A stretch of 64,000 bases of DNA from Dyadobacter psychrotolerans (GTDB lineage: Bacteria; Bacteroidota; Bacteroidia; Cytophagales; Spirosomataceae), in assembly GCF_004349265.1 (NCBI RefSeq), contig NZ_SMFL01000005.1:558301-622300 (forward strand), in the 5' to 3' direction. Position 1 is the stretch's first letter, and each line of letters opens with the position of its first letter. Positions 1 to 9,281 of this stretch are shown here, piece by piece. Position numbers and translations under genes: made by a program. The notes under the pieces are model-generated. The model saw only the letters and a program-made list of their open reading frames with translations. It was not told the DNA's origin and made no database searches.

Positions 1-487
1 CTGTTTTGTTGACGCTGCCATCGACGTTGATAAACTCCGCTTTGTAACGGACACTTTTGGCTCCTGCTTTTTTTACTTCTTCGTCCTTATAGGCGGCGCC
101 CATGGCTACCGAAAAATCGGGAGATAAAACTATAATACCATAGTCGGTAAGAAGAGGGTTTTTACGAACAAATTCCCAGGCTTCCTGTTGAGACTTTAAT
201 TTTTTCTGTGTCTGAATATTTTTTAAAATGTCGTCTCCCGCTACTCGTTTGAAGTCTTCTGGCGTAATTGCTGACTGAACTCTTCCAATTGATTTGAAAC
301 CCTCATTGCCGACTGCGCGATATAGATTTACGCCTGTAATGGATTGCATCGGCGTCTGTGCTGACAGTCTGCGGTCCGCCAGGTAAACATATACTGCATC
401 TTTTCCTTCCTTAATTCCAAGCTGTCCGAGGCAAGGTATCGAAGAAACAATCAAAATGGTCACGGATATCAGTTTTGTAAGTTTCAT
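1..487 (-). CDS. Secreted protein of unknown function, C-terminus beyond window
   Basis: The reading frame starts with ATG at 487-485 and stays open to the window edge (about 162 codons), so the C-terminus is missing. The first 22 residues form a signal peptide: Lys-rich start, hydrophobic core, then Cys-Leu-Gly-Gln. The Cys is not in a clean lipobox, so lipoprotein status is uncertain. The rest is mixed polar sequence with 'DAVYVYLADRR' near residue 30 and Lys-rich stretches. I do not recognise a domain. Only one base separates its start from the stop of the upstream 1943-aa gene, so it is almost certainly the third gene of that operon and perhaps an accessory factor of the same surface complex (inference). 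Confidence 0.75.
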   Translation of the reverse strand, partial: MKLTKLISVTILIVSSIPCLGQLGIKEGKDAVYVYLADRRLSAQTPMQSITGVNLYRAVGNEGFKSIGRVQSAITPEDFKRVAGDDILKNIQTQKKLKSQQEAWEFVRKNPLLTDYGIIVLSPDFSVAMGAAYKDEEVKKAGAKSVRYKAEFINVDGSVNKT

Positions 488-488
488 G

Positions 489-3400
489 TTATTCAAAAAG
501 TCTAAGTGATATTCCAATACCACGATTGGAATTATAAGAAACATCAGCGGCTGCGCCAGCGCAGATTTTGAAACCGCAGGGAATGGGTAAAGGCCAGGCA
601 AAGGCGAAGAAGTTACACCCTCCGTCACACCCGATATGTCCCCTTACACTTCCCGAAAGGTGCCCGGCAATACCCCAGTTATTGCTACTGTAATAGCCTT
701 CCAGGCCTCCGGCAAACCTAACATCGGCAGAGGCAATATCACCAAAGGGTGAGACGGTAATCCGAGCTCCTGCACGCCATTCAGAAGCTATTTTTAAACC
801 GTAACTGTTTGATTTAAAATTGGCATATACCTCGCACATCGCATTGTTTTTGTACCAGACTGCGGCACTGGCCGGTCCAAAGCTGATTGATGGAGTTCCA
901 ATATCGATCGAGGAATGCGTACCAAAGTAGCCGCCATAAAGTCTTCCATTGGTCAGTACATAATCCGGAATGCCGCTTAGTGAAGTGTGTGTGCTTTTGG
1001 GTACATTCCATCCGGCAGCTATCGTTACGCCGGTGTCAAATATTCCTAAAATTCGCGTTTTGGAGTAACCGGCTACAAACCAGTAGTTGCTTCCTGTACC
1101 GGTGTAAAGTTCCAGGTGAACGCCGGATTTACTTTCAACATCAATTCCTTTCATCAGACTAAATCCTGCACCAAACTCTCCGTCGATGAAAAACTGTTTG
1201 CGGTTAAAATCGAGTTTCATCGTGGCCGAGCCCAGCGTCCAGGCATTGAGGACTTTCACGCCGGCATTTCCCTCGAATATCGGACCGCCTGGGGCTGAGG
1301 TAATTTTAATAGCGATCGGTTCCAGGGCAACCACACCATAAGGATCAGGTGCTATCGTAATGCGCCCGCCTGCATTGATGCTGTAAATATTCTCTGCAAA
1401 ATCGAAATCAAATCCGCCGGTTAAGCCGTCCAGTTTTACCAAACCGATTGGAATCACAACTTTGGCAGCAAACTGTGCACCTACGCGGGGACCTGCATTC
1501 TTTTTGATATACCAGAATTCAAGGCCTACGCCAGGTATACCGGCCAGTTTCATTGCTCCCAGACCTCTGAATTCATTTTCATTGAATTTGAGCTTGGCTT
1601 CCAATGCGATTGCTGAGGCCAGATTGAAATTAACTCCCAACTCATCGATCCGTGGCGCCTGACCTTTTCTAAAATAAAGCGTTCCGTCTGCACCAATACC
1701 AAACATAGGGATGTTCAACCTGAATTTTCCTCCAACAGTGATTTGGGAAACATTGGACGCAAAGCCAAATTTGGTGATGCCCAGTTTGGCCATGCCTGCA
1801 AAATCTACTTCAACATCGGTTTGTGCAACAACTGAAAACTCACCATTGGTCGCTATACTGAAATGATCAAGCGCTATGCGTTGGTTGATCCATTTCGGCA
1901 GATCTATTGTTCCCGCGCCGATAAACCGGTAATTTGTACTTCCGGCAATTTTCTGAATAGTAAAATCTTTTCCGGGGTTGGTTTTAAATTTCACCTGGCC
2001 GAAGATATCCAGACCTGCCGAAGGAAGCAGAAACGTTCCGCCGGTAAGCTGCTCGCCATTGATACCCAATTCCTTTACCGTAATTTTAGCCACGTCAGAA
2101 GATGGTACGGGCACTTCCAGTTCTCCATTGAGTTTCAGTCCGTATTGGTTGATGCTCACACCGCTCAGTTTTAGTTTCCAGGCAACAAGCATCAGGGTCG
2201 GCTGTGGGTTCAGACTAATGCTGACATCTTTGATCTCGCCGCGTTTATTGATTACAAAGCGGTCGAGTTTTAATTCCTGGTTACTTAAAACAGGCACGTT
2301 TTCAATTTTGACCTTTCCTTTCAGATTCAAACCTTCTTTGTCAATTGTGCAGCCAGCCAGATCGGGTATGACCTTGATTCCGTACAAACTCCAGCCTTCT
2401 GCCGGACCTGTAAGTCCGAGCGAAGTGAGCGAGGCGGTACCGGTGCTGTTAATGGGCGCAATGACGTTATCTGTATTACCAATTTTGATTTTTACCGGCA
2501 CATCCGGCAAAGTGATTCCTGAAAGGGAAGAGAAGGTTGCACCCCAATCAATGTCCGCTTCGCCGGCGATTTCTCCCTGCGTGCGGCTGCCGGGTGAAGC
2601 AGCTCGTACGCGAAGCCCGGTTGTGTTTTTTAGTTTAATGATCAGATACTCGAATACTTTCAGTTTAATCTCTGATACATCAGTGATCAGCTCACCGCCT
2701 TTTGGGTAGATGCTGTTACCTTCTTTGATGATTATTTTATCTGTAAAACGCAGCGCCAATGGTGTGTTGCCCGTTTTTTTGAAAATCGGGTTATCGGGCA
2801 AGTCTTTTAATTCTCCTGAAATGACGAACTCATTAGCCGCAGCGCCTGGTTTTGAGCGGTGCAATACGAGTTTGAAACCAAGCAGACTGGCCGCGTTGAA
2901 TCCCGGATCCGTCAGTAAAAAATTAATTGGGTAGGTTTCATTTGTATTGAATTGCTGTGTTTTTTCTCCGGCAAGCAGGCCTTCTTTACTGGCGATCAAA
3001 GTGTATTCTCCGGCCGGTATGCCTGAAAGCGAATACTTGCCCTGCTGGTCGGTTTTGGCATTAATATGTTCCATTCCTTCTACCGCAACAACTGCATCGG
3101 CCACAGGCGCGCCGCCTTGTCTCACAATCCCATTTGCTTTGGAACCCGCTTTCAAACTCACTTCCACAGAAAGGGTATCTTTTGAAGCATCCAGAATAAC
3201 CTCGGCTTTTTTTGTCGCATAAAAGGAACCGTCCGGTCCGCTTACAACAATGGCCGCGTTCCCGCCTGGCACGTCTTCTACGATTGCTATACCGGCTGCA
3301 TTGGTTACCGCTATGCTGGATCCGCCATCTGCTGACGCCTTCGCATTGGCAATGGGCTTTCCGGTACCGGCATCTTTGACGAGTGCTTTTACAAAAAACT

Positions 3401-6320
3401 TGCTCATCACGATCACGTGTCCTGATGAAACAGACTGAGAAGCCATTCCGTCCGAGAATACATCGAAGTAGTTTTGAGCAGCAGTTGTAAGGACAGCCGA
3501 GGTACTTGTGGAGGTAATATTTCTTGACTGATTTTGAATGCCCGGTTTAGCAGGCGACGTTGTCGTCTGTGGTTTTGGTGTTATTGTTTTACCATTATAT
3601 TTACCAGTGCCGTTAAAATTTACCTGCGCTGTGCCTACCGACTGTGTCCACTTATTCACAGATGCTGTGATGGATGTAGCAGAGGTTGCCGATACTGCCG
3701 ATCCTTTTTGTTTGGATTCCGCTTTTAGTTCAACATGATATTCGATATCACGAAAGCCGGGCTTACGGGCAACAAGGGTATGTTTCCCTTCGGTCTGACT
3801 GGCTGTGAAACTGCCATCTTCTTCACTGTAAAACGCTTTGCCTCCGCCTTTCCAGTTAAGAGAAGCATCTGCAAGTGGTTCTCCGTTTACATCAACTACT
3901 TTACCCACAACCGTGATCAGCTCAGCATTGATAAATAACGGATCGATGTTTTCACGCAATCCGCGCTGGGACAGATAAAGATCTTTGTCATGAATCGTTT
4001 TTTTACCCTTGAAATCAACCATCACTTCGGCAGCTTCTGCGCTTACAGGAATGTTTTCAACTTTAAATTTTCCAAGGCTATCTGTGACAGCAGATCTGTC
4101 ATTGAGGTTAAAAGTGATTCCGATCATACCGTTGGACAGTCGGGTCGACTCACCCGAAATGCTTCCTTTTTTGCGAACCGTTACCACCGCACCTGCTACG
4201 GGTACTTCTCCGTTTTTCGTAAGTACGCGGCCTTCTACAACGGGCAATGAAATGTCGGCCACAAAACCTTTTTCAAGCAAAACAACCTGGTCGGACTCAG
4301 AAAGGTTGGTGCCAAGGTTTGACAGATCGATCAGATTCAGGTTGTGAACGGTTTTTTTAATCCCTTCTCCTTCAATCACAACGGAATAGGAATCTGCAAA
4401 GCCCCGACTGTAAAATAATCTTGGCCAGAAAGAACCGCTTTTCCCAATGGCTACCACTTCGGCTGGCTTTCCTGTGATGCTGTCCTTCATTACTTCGTGC
4501 AAAAGATTCTGATTTGTGGCAGCGGTGTTGTAAAACCCGCTGGTTCTTTCAAGTCGCACCGTTGCCAGATCCAGTTCAGATCCTTCCTCGTTAACCACTT
4601 TCACTCTGACCCGGAATGTCTTGGCAAGTCCAAGCAGCTCTCCGAAATCGTAAGTACCATTCTGACCGGCCACGAGCGGAATGTCGTAATCTGCAAATTC
4701 GAAATATGGGTTATCGATCTTTAAATAGACATCATATCCGTCCGGAATATCATCCATGTAGTTGAGCTCAAACTCTCCGGCGCTGTTTGTATTTGTTTGT
4801 CCCAATAAAATCTCTTCTTTTGTTTCCTTTCCATCAACCCAGAAAATCATCGGAGCTGCCTGTGAGGGCTTTCCTGATACCGATTTTTTTCTCAGATAAA
4901 CACTGACCTTGGTTTGCGATAAGGGATAATGCTTTTCATCTGCAAGTGAAAGGATTTTCTCCTGCTGCCGCTGGCGTTTCGACATCAAATTTTGTGTATT
5001 GGCTGTGGCGCGGTCCGAAAGAGGATTTGACACCACGCGCATACGGGTATCTCCGCCTCCCAAAGCATATACGGCTCCTGAATTATTGACGCCAGCACCA
5101 GCCGGAGAGTTATTTTTTTTGTCGGTTGCTTTAACAGCTGAATTGGTAACTCTTTCCTGAACCGCGGATGTCAATTCAAATGCACGGAAGTTCAGGTTCC
5201 CCATTCCGGGCCCGGAGGTGTTTGGAAAATCGGGGTCCTTAACCGCAGCAGGTGGTGGGGCGGGAACAAAGCCTGTTTCGGATTTTCTAAATGCCCAGGT
5301 CAGTTTTCCTTTGAACTTATTTAGAACAAGATCGCGAATCTGTGTATCTCTGGTAAACTTTACAGTGGACAAGGAAATTGCTTTGCCTTTCTTTGGTTTT
5401 TGCTGTTTCGCCACCGGTACAACTGCAATTTGTTCCGGTAAAAAAGCCTTGTACAAAAATGCCCTTACCTCGCTTCTGCCATTGTTTCGGAATGCCGTTT
5501 TACTGTTTGGATCAACCGCGGCAACGGCCCAGGCATAACGCCGACCGGGAACAAGCGCGTGATCGGACGGCCCGTAAATGTAAGTACTGCCTGTAATTTC
5601 CTGATCAAAAATAGGTGAGCCGGATGCCTCGTAAATTACGTTAGGGTCCATACGTCTGCCATCTCCCTCGAACATTTCCACGATCCGCAACCTGTAAAGC
5701 GTTCCCGGATCGGAGCCGGCAGGCTGGGTCCAGGAGAAAATGATGTTTTGCGGCTGAAACGCTTTTACTTCTGCATCCTGAAAAGGTTGTATAAGAATAG
5801 GCGGCTCGGTATTTCGCATGAAAACCGTGGCGCAGCCCGATGGATTTGCCATTGATACAGGAACCTGGGTTCTGCCGGGCGTATGATCGTAAGCGCGTAC
5901 GCAAATGGAATAAATGCCTTCGGGAACCCTGTCAGAATTTTTGATCTGCCGCTGATCTGTGCCTATGTAAACCAGGCGGTTTGGATCGTAGATCTCCATG
6001 ATCTCAGATGGGAAAAGCTGTCTGGTTTCAAACGGATTGAGCACAATCGGCGTGGCCGGCACGTAATCCGGACTGGTGAAAATCCGAACGCCGTTATCTT
6101 CTCCGCGTACTTCTGCACGAATGTAAATGCGCTGTTCAAGTGAACCCAGATTCTGCACGGTAACAATCATTTTTCCCGGTCCGGAAGGTGAAGGCCGGTA
6201 GTCGGTCAGACTTGTGGAGTAGGGTGGAAGAATATTCAAAGTCAGCCTCACCGAAGTGTTCTGGGCAACGGCAGACAGACCACCAAAAACAATAAATAAA
6301 AACAGTATTAACCTTGCCAT
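489..6320 (-). CDS. Giant TANFOR-type surface protein with carboxypeptidase-regulatory-like repeats
   Basis: This is a 1943-aa exported protein. A signal peptide (residues 1-19, ending A-V-A-Q) precedes an N-terminal region with 'LNILPPYSTSLTDY' and 'KMIVTVQNLGS', which resembles the TANFOR domain of large Bacteroidetes surface proteins. A fibronectin-like segment follows (about 175-290). The middle (about 560-1150) holds several Ig-like carboxypeptidase-regulatory modules, recognisable by G-x-V, 'GKP(I/L)A(N/D)A' and 'T-D-x-x-G-x-(Y/F)' signatures. The last ~700 residues are Gly/aromatic-rich, beta-strand-like, and contain a four-Cys cluster near 1895-1920. The protein ends in R-L-F-E, reminiscent of an outer-membrane beta structure. 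It sits 4 bp after the beta-barrel gene and 1 bp before the small secreted gene. Its role is unknown; surface anchoring or adhesion is inference. Domain limits are estimates. Confidence 0.8.
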   Translation of the reverse strand: MARLILFLFIVFGGLSAVAQNTSVRLTLNILPPYSTSLTDYRPSPSGPGKMIVTVQNLGSLEQRIYIRAEVRGEDNGVRIFTSPDYVPATPIVLNPFETRQLFPSEIMEIYDPNRLVYIGTDQRQIKNSDRVPEGIYSICVRAYDHTPGRTQVPVSMANPSGCATVFMRNTEPPILIQPFQDAEVKAFQPQNIIFSWTQPAGSDPGTLYRLRIVEMFEGDGRRMDPNVIYEASGSPIFDQEITGSTYIYGPSDHALVPGRRYAWAVAAVDPNSKTAFRNNGRSEVRAFLYKAFLPEQIAVVPVAKQQKPKKGKAISLSTVKFTRDTQIRDLVLNKFKGKLTWAFRKSETGFVPAPPPAAVKDPDFPNTSGPGMGNLNFRAFELTSAVQERVTNSAVKATDKKNNSPAGAGVNNSGAVYALGGGDTRMRVVSNPLSDRATANTQNLMSKRQRQQEKILSLADEKHYPLSQTKVSVYLRKKSVSGKPSQAAPMIFWVDGKETKEEILLGQTNTNSAGEFELNYMDDIPDGYDVYLKIDNPYFEFADYDIPLVAGQNGTYDFGELLGLAKTFRVRVKVVNEEGSELDLATVRLERTSGFYNTAATNQNLLHEVMKDSITGKPAEVVAIGKSGSFWPRLFYSRGFADSYSVVIEGEGIKKTVHNLNLIDLSNLGTNLSESDQVVLLEKGFVADISLPVVEGRVLTKNGEVPVAGAVVTVRKKGSISGESTRLSNGMIGITFNLNDRSAVTDSLGKFKVENIPVSAEAAEVMVDFKGKKTIHDKDLYLSQRGLRENIDPLFINAELITVVGKVVDVNGEPLADASLNWKGGGKAFYSEEDGSFTASQTEGKHTLVARKPGFRDIEYHVELKAESKQKGSAVSATSATSITASVNKWTQSVGTAQVNFNGTGKYNGKTITPKPQTTTSPAKPGIQNQSRNITSTSTSAVLTTAAQNYFDVFSDGMASQSVSSGHVIVMSKFFVKALVKDAGTGKPIANAKASADGGSSIAVTNAAGIAIVEDVPGGNAAIVVSGPDGSFYATKKAEVILDASKDTLSVEVSLKAGSKANGIVRQGGAPVADAVVAVEGMEHINAKTDQQGKYSLSGIPAGEYTLIASKEGLLAGEKTQQFNTNETYPINFLLTDPGFNAASLLGFKLVLHRSKPGAAANEFVISGELKDLPDNPIFKKTGNTPLALRFTDKIIIKEGNSIYPKGGELITDVSEIKLKVFEYLIIKLKNTTGLRVRAASPGSRTQGEIAGEADIDWGATFSSLSGITLPDVPVKIKIGNTDNVIAPINSTGTASLTSLGLTGPAEGWSLYGIKVIPDLAGCTIDKEGLNLKGKVKIENVPVLSNQELKLDRFVINKRGEIKDVSISLNPQPTLMLVAWKLKLSGVSINQYGLKLNGELEVPVPSSDVAKITVKELGINGEQLTGGTFLLPSAGLDIFGQVKFKTNPGKDFTIQKIAGSTNYRFIGAGTIDLPKWINQRIALDHFSIATNGEFSVVAQTDVEVDFAGMAKLGITKFGFASNVSQITVGGKFRLNIPMFGIGADGTLYFRKGQAPRIDELGVNFNLASAIALEAKLKFNENEFRGLGAMKLAGIPGVGLEFWYIKKNAGPRVGAQFAAKVVIPIGLVKLDGLTGGFDFDFAENIYSINAGGRITIAPDPYGVVALEPIAIKITSAPGGPIFEGNAGVKVLNAWTLGSATMKLDFNRKQFFIDGEFGAGFSLMKGIDVESKSGVHLELYTGTGSNYWFVAGYSKTRILGIFDTGVTIAAGWNVPKSTHTSLSGIPDYVLTNGRLYGGYFGTHSSIDIGTPSISFGPASAAVWYKNNAMCEVYANFKSNSYGLKIASEWRAGARITVSPFGDIASADVRFAGGLEGYYSSNNWGIAGHLSGSVRGHIGCDGGCNFFAFAWPLPIPCGFKICAGAAADVSYNSNRGIGISLRLFE

Positions 6321-6324
6321 GATG

Positions 6325-8010
6325 TCAGAAATTATAAGTGTAGCCTAATTCACCTGTCAACTCGGAATAGTGTACAGGCTCATTGTCGGAATATGTCAAA
6401 CTGTTGTTTAATGCATTGACCCGCAGGGCAAGCCGGTGAGTCTGGGCTAATCTATACGATACGTTCGCACCCACATTCCATATTTTGCCCCCACCTTGCA
6501 GTGGCTTTGTGATGATGAAGCTGTTGTTACTGCTGAAAGTGAGTTTATTTTTTAAAAATGCTTTGGAAAAACCCAGACTAACACTGTAATTTTTCACCTG
6601 GTTTGCAGCAAACTTATTGGAGGTATAATTCAACCCGGAGCTGATGGTAGCACCCAGACTGTTTAGGGTAAGGCTATGATTGAGAAAGAGGATCTGTGAG
6701 AGGATGTTCGCAGCCTGCAAAGTGTCCTTGCTGAGATCTTTCAGACTGCTTAGATTGTACGATAGGATCACGACCTGCGTTGTTGCTTTTCCCGGAACAA
6801 TAAGTCGGGGTGTTACAGAAACGTTGCTGTTGGTTTGTGCCAGAAGGTACCGATTGTTGACTATCGCCACGGTGGGTTCAGCATTGGTGGTGAAATTGGC
6901 ATAATTAGCGTCCAGACCGAGCCTGTCCGTCAAATCCCACGAGAGATTTGCCAACCCTATCAGACGACTGGTGGTCGCATTTTTTTGTTTTTTCACATTG
7001 TCTTTTTGAATTCCAAAACTTCCGGTAAATCGCAGCTTTCCGTTTAGTGCATTAAATGAAGGGTTGATAGTCAGGTTACTTAAATCATCCTGAAAAAAGT
7101 AAGCGCCCATTGACTGAAAGTTTGGATCGACATATTTGTAGATTAATTTCAGTGAAAAATGTTTGCTAGTATAACCGGCTCCGGCATTGTAGGCTGTGTA
7201 ATATTCGGTTGTGGAATTAACTTTTAAAATTTTCGAAATGCTCCTCAAAAACTTTTGGGAAGAATCGATTTCTACTTCCAGATCCGACCCGCTATCGCGT
7301 GTGTAAAGACTCAGCCCACCGTCACCGAATACCTGGAAGTTTTTAAGAAAACTGATTTTGAAACCAGTGCCTAACACCGAGTTGGCCGCAGGTCTCAGGC
7401 GCGCAGAGTCGGGATTGATGCCAAAGTCTTTTTCACGGTCCTTTGCCTGTAAAAAACTTATATCGAAATAGTTACGCTCTGTGCCGTAACCCGCTTTTAC
7501 AGCAGTTCCAAAACGTGAAAAGCTTTGTGGCCGCAGCACTCCGGTGGTCGTATCGACTGTCGTAGCACGGTTCAGTCTTCCGCTCATCAGGCCGAATCGG
7601 AATTTGCCGGGATTCAGTTCCACTCCGGCACCCAGCATGGTATGGCCGGCGAGCGTGTATGGAGAAAAGCTGACGTTCCGGTAGCCGCCATGCACCGTAA
7701 TCCATTTGTAAGTGGGGCTCAATCCGAACTGATTGAAAGGCTGGCTAAAAGACCTCTCCTGTTCGGTGAACATAAATGAAATAGGGATGCTGATGCCGTA
7801 GACTGAGACGGTGGGGCTTCCTGAAATGATCCATGAGAACGGGCTTCTTCTGGCGGGGATACCTTTTGACTGGTACCCGATTGCCCGCACGTCAAGCGCA
7901 CCGCTGATTGCAAAGGGTTTTTGGTTTGCAACCGTGGAAAGATCCTGGGCTGCAACCGGCATCACCAAAAGTGATAACCCAAGAAAAAGTAAAGGTAAAT
8001 GAAGTTTCAT
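6325..8010 (-). CDS. Outer-membrane beta-barrel protein, partner of the TANFOR protein
   Basis: This is a 561-aa protein with a signal peptide cleaved near residue 21 ('PVAAQD'). The mature part is made of alternating hydrophobic/polar strands with many Gly, Asn, Tyr and Phe residues. It ends with 'ELGYTYNF', a terminal aromatic typical of barrels inserted by the BAM machinery. There is no plug domain or TonB box, so it is not a TonB-dependent receptor. It is the first gene of a tight operon with the 1943-aa surface protein (4-bp gap). A role in exporting or anchoring that protein is inferred from the linkage. Upstream of 8010 there is AT-rich sequence but no convincing promoter match. Confidence 0.75.
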   Translation of the reverse strand: MKLHLPLLFLGLSLLVMPVAAQDLSTVANQKPFAISGALDVRAIGYQSKGIPARRSPFSWIISGSPTVSVYGISIPISFMFTEQERSFSQPFNQFGLSPTYKWITVHGGYRNVSFSPYTLAGHTMLGAGVELNPGKFRFGLMSGRLNRATTVDTTTGVLRPQSFSRFGTAVKAGYGTERNYFDISFLQAKDREKDFGINPDSARLRPAANSVLGTGFKISFLKNFQVFGDGGLSLYTRDSGSDLEVEIDSSQKFLRSISKILKVNSTTEYYTAYNAGAGYTSKHFSLKLIYKYVDPNFQSMGAYFFQDDLSNLTINPSFNALNGKLRFTGSFGIQKDNVKKQKNATTSRLIGLANLSWDLTDRLGLDANYANFTTNAEPTVAIVNNRYLLAQTNSNVSVTPRLIVPGKATTQVVILSYNLSSLKDLSKDTLQAANILSQILFLNHSLTLNSLGATISSGLNYTSNKFAANQVKNYSVSLGFSKAFLKNKLTFSSNNSFIITKPLQGGGKIWNVGANVSYRLAQTHRLALRVNALNNSLTYSDNEPVHYSELTGELGYTYNF

Positions 8011-8487
8011 ACTGACTCGTTTTTCCTGGTTGAATGATATTTTTTGTTACCTATCCGGGTAAAACTATTAATTGCAATTGCCGCTAAACCTGACAAATGA
8101 TCCGCTTTGGCGTCGTGCGGAGGTTTATTGAATCAAACTTATACTTCTTTAAAATGGAATTTCAGCGCAATGATTGAAGCAGGTATTTTAATTAGCGAAC
8201 TATGGGTTGATGTGAGTGAAGGGGGAGGAGTACTTGGAAAAGTGAATGTGTAGTTAGCTCCGGATTCTCTGGTTATGCACCGGGCATTTTGGTATAACTT
8301 CAATAACCAAAGTTTCACATTATGATACAACCAAACAAATTGCAGATGTTTGAGGCAATTAAAAGACGCTTTTGTCTTCGATGCAGAGCAATAGGATCCA
8401 CTGTTAAAATTAGCTGTTGGCTGATTGAAATGAAATTTCAACCGATAGTACTAAGTGGTGTATTGGCAATGACTCCAAGTAATTGAT
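8011..8487. other. Intergenic stretch with a 53-bp diverged repeat, no supported gene
   Basis: This is the non-coding span upstream of both the barrel operon (minus) and the small membrane protein (plus). The 100-codon minus-strand frame at 8139-8441 has no recognisable protein character and I do not call it. Positions 8168-8220 match 12012-12064 at 40 of 53 bases, and each copy encodes an opening M-I-E-A. This suggests two remnants of one element flanking the 8.2-12.0 kb accessory block. Confidence 0.5.
8168..8220 (+). repeat. 53-bp diverged direct repeat, copy 1
   Basis: It aligns without gaps to 12012-12064 with 40 of 53 identities by hand count. The first 34 bases hold only four of the mismatches. 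Both copies start a short frame with M-I-E-A and reach V-S-E after 17 codons, so this may be the relic of a gene or mobile-element end. I cannot name the source. Confidence 0.5.
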
Positions 8488-8778
8488 ATGAATCAGACGT
8501 TTTTCTTTAAAACAATTGCCATTCTTTCCATTATCACGGTTTTATCAGTTTTGTTCGGAGTCAACGTGCCGGAAGGAGAGGAGACAATATTAACATTTGC
8601 TTTTTCTCTTCCAGCCCTGTTTATTGCGGCGCCATACCTGTGGTGGATAATGCTTTTTAATCATGCTTCAATTGGAGAAGGCTCATTTACCGCAGCGCTA
8701 ATTCTTGATATTATCCTTTACTCATTTATTATCGAGCGAATATCTGCCTACATTCAAAAATGGAAGAAGAAAAATTAA
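8488..8778 (+). CDS. Small integral membrane protein, unknown
   Basis: This is a 96-aa protein with about three hydrophobic segments (residues 7-24, 33-56 and 66-88) and a basic C-terminus (K-W-K-K-K-N), predicted in the inner membrane. No domain is recognised. The ATG at 8488 is the only sensible start. A 19-codon frame overlaps its end in another phase (8760-8819). It lies in a run of small plus-strand accessory genes. Confidence 0.6.
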   Translation: MNQTFFFKTIAILSIITVLSVLFGVNVPEGEETILTFAFSLPALFIAAPYLWWIMLFNHASIGEGSFTAALILDIILYSFIIERISAYIQKWKKKN

Positions 8779-8819
8779 CATTAGACGAATTTATGGACCT
8801 TGATAAAAAAGACATGTAG
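8760..8819 (+). CDS. Possible 19-aa acidic micro-ORF overlapping the membrane protein's end
   Basis: ATG at 8760 reads M-E-E-E-K-L-T-L-D-E-F-M-D-L-D-K-K-D-M and then TAG. It overlaps the last 19 bases of the upstream gene. The composition is strikingly acidic (8 Asp/Glu of 19). There is no ribosome-binding evidence, so it could be chance or the relic of a truncated second gene. Confidence 0.2.
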   Translation: MEEEKLTLDEFMDLDKKDM

Positions 8820-8823
8820 ATGT

Positions 8824-8920
8824 AAAAAGATGGTATAAATACAGATCAACAAATTTGAATTTGTAGTATTTTGCGTATCCAATCAGCTTAACAATTACTT
8901 CAAAAAAATCATAATCAAAT
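8824..8920 (+). repeat. Duplicated ~90-bp leader, copy A
   Basis: The leader of the HicB-like gene shares long blocks with 9188-9281, including 'atggtataaat', 'tttgtagtatt', 'tatccaatcagctta' and 'acaattactt'. Each copy ends just before a start codon (8937 and 9282). Its AT-rich core may carry the promoter ('tagtattttg' resembles a Bacteroidetes -7 element). The two downstream proteins are unrelated, so a regulatory module was duplicated or reused. Confidence 0.65.
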
Positions 8921-8936
8921 ATAAACTTGTAAAACT

Positions 8937-9146
8937 ATGAGCAAGTACGAAGTAATCATTTATTGGAGTAACGAGGACGAGTGTTTTATTGCAGAAGTTC
9001 CGGAGTTGAAGACGATTATGACTCATGGTAATACGCAGACCGAGGCCCTCCAAAATGCTCAGGAAGTAATTGAGCTCTGGCTGCAAGTTGCTAAGGAGGA
9101 GGGCAGAGAAATACCTGAACCGAAAGGTAAATTGATGTACGCATAA
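8937..9146 (+). CDS. HicB-like (UPF0150) protein, no HicA partner seen
   Basis: This 69-aa protein has the HicB partial RNase-H-like fold signature: an opening beta strand 'YEVIIYWSNEDECFIAEVPEL', then 'THGNTQTEALQNAQEVIELWL' and a C-terminal 'EGREIPEP'. HicB normally neutralises the mRNA interferase HicA, encoded next to it. No HicA-like double-stranded-RNA-binding-domain frame is visible within several hundred bases on either strand. It may be an orphan antitoxin, or one of the free-standing UPF0150 proteins. It lacks a C-terminal DNA-binding extension. Confidence 0.75.
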   Translation: MSKYEVIIYWSNEDECFIAEVPELKTIMTHGNTQTEALQNAQEVIELWLQVAKEEGREIPEPKGKLMYA

Positions 9147-9187
9147 CAACAAGTGAAAATTGAAGTAAAAAAAGTTTGATTCAGGAT

Positions 9188-9281
9188 CAAAAATGGTATA
9201 AATAAAAATCAGCAGACTTGATTTGTAGTATTAGCCTATCCAATCAGCTTAAACAATTACTTCTGGAAAACTATAATCAAT
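9188..9281 (+). repeat. Duplicated ~90-bp leader, copy B
   Basis: This is the second copy of the leader at 8824-8920. It ends immediately before the ATG at 9282. It has single-base indels relative to copy A, for example one extra A in 'cagcttaaacaattactt' and 'tattagcctatcc' against 'tattttgcgtatcc'. Conservation runs through the putative promoter and the 5' untranslated part. Confidence 0.65.

Noticed and set aside
3534-3738. Two overlapping plus-strand frames within the giant surface protein gene
   Set aside because: Antisense shadows of a clear signal-peptide-bearing gene.
8139-8441. 100-codon minus-strand frame in the intergenic region
   Set aside because: Its composition is unlike protein (long Thr/Ser/Pro run, no fold pattern), and it overlaps the 53-bp repeat, which favours a relic over a gene.
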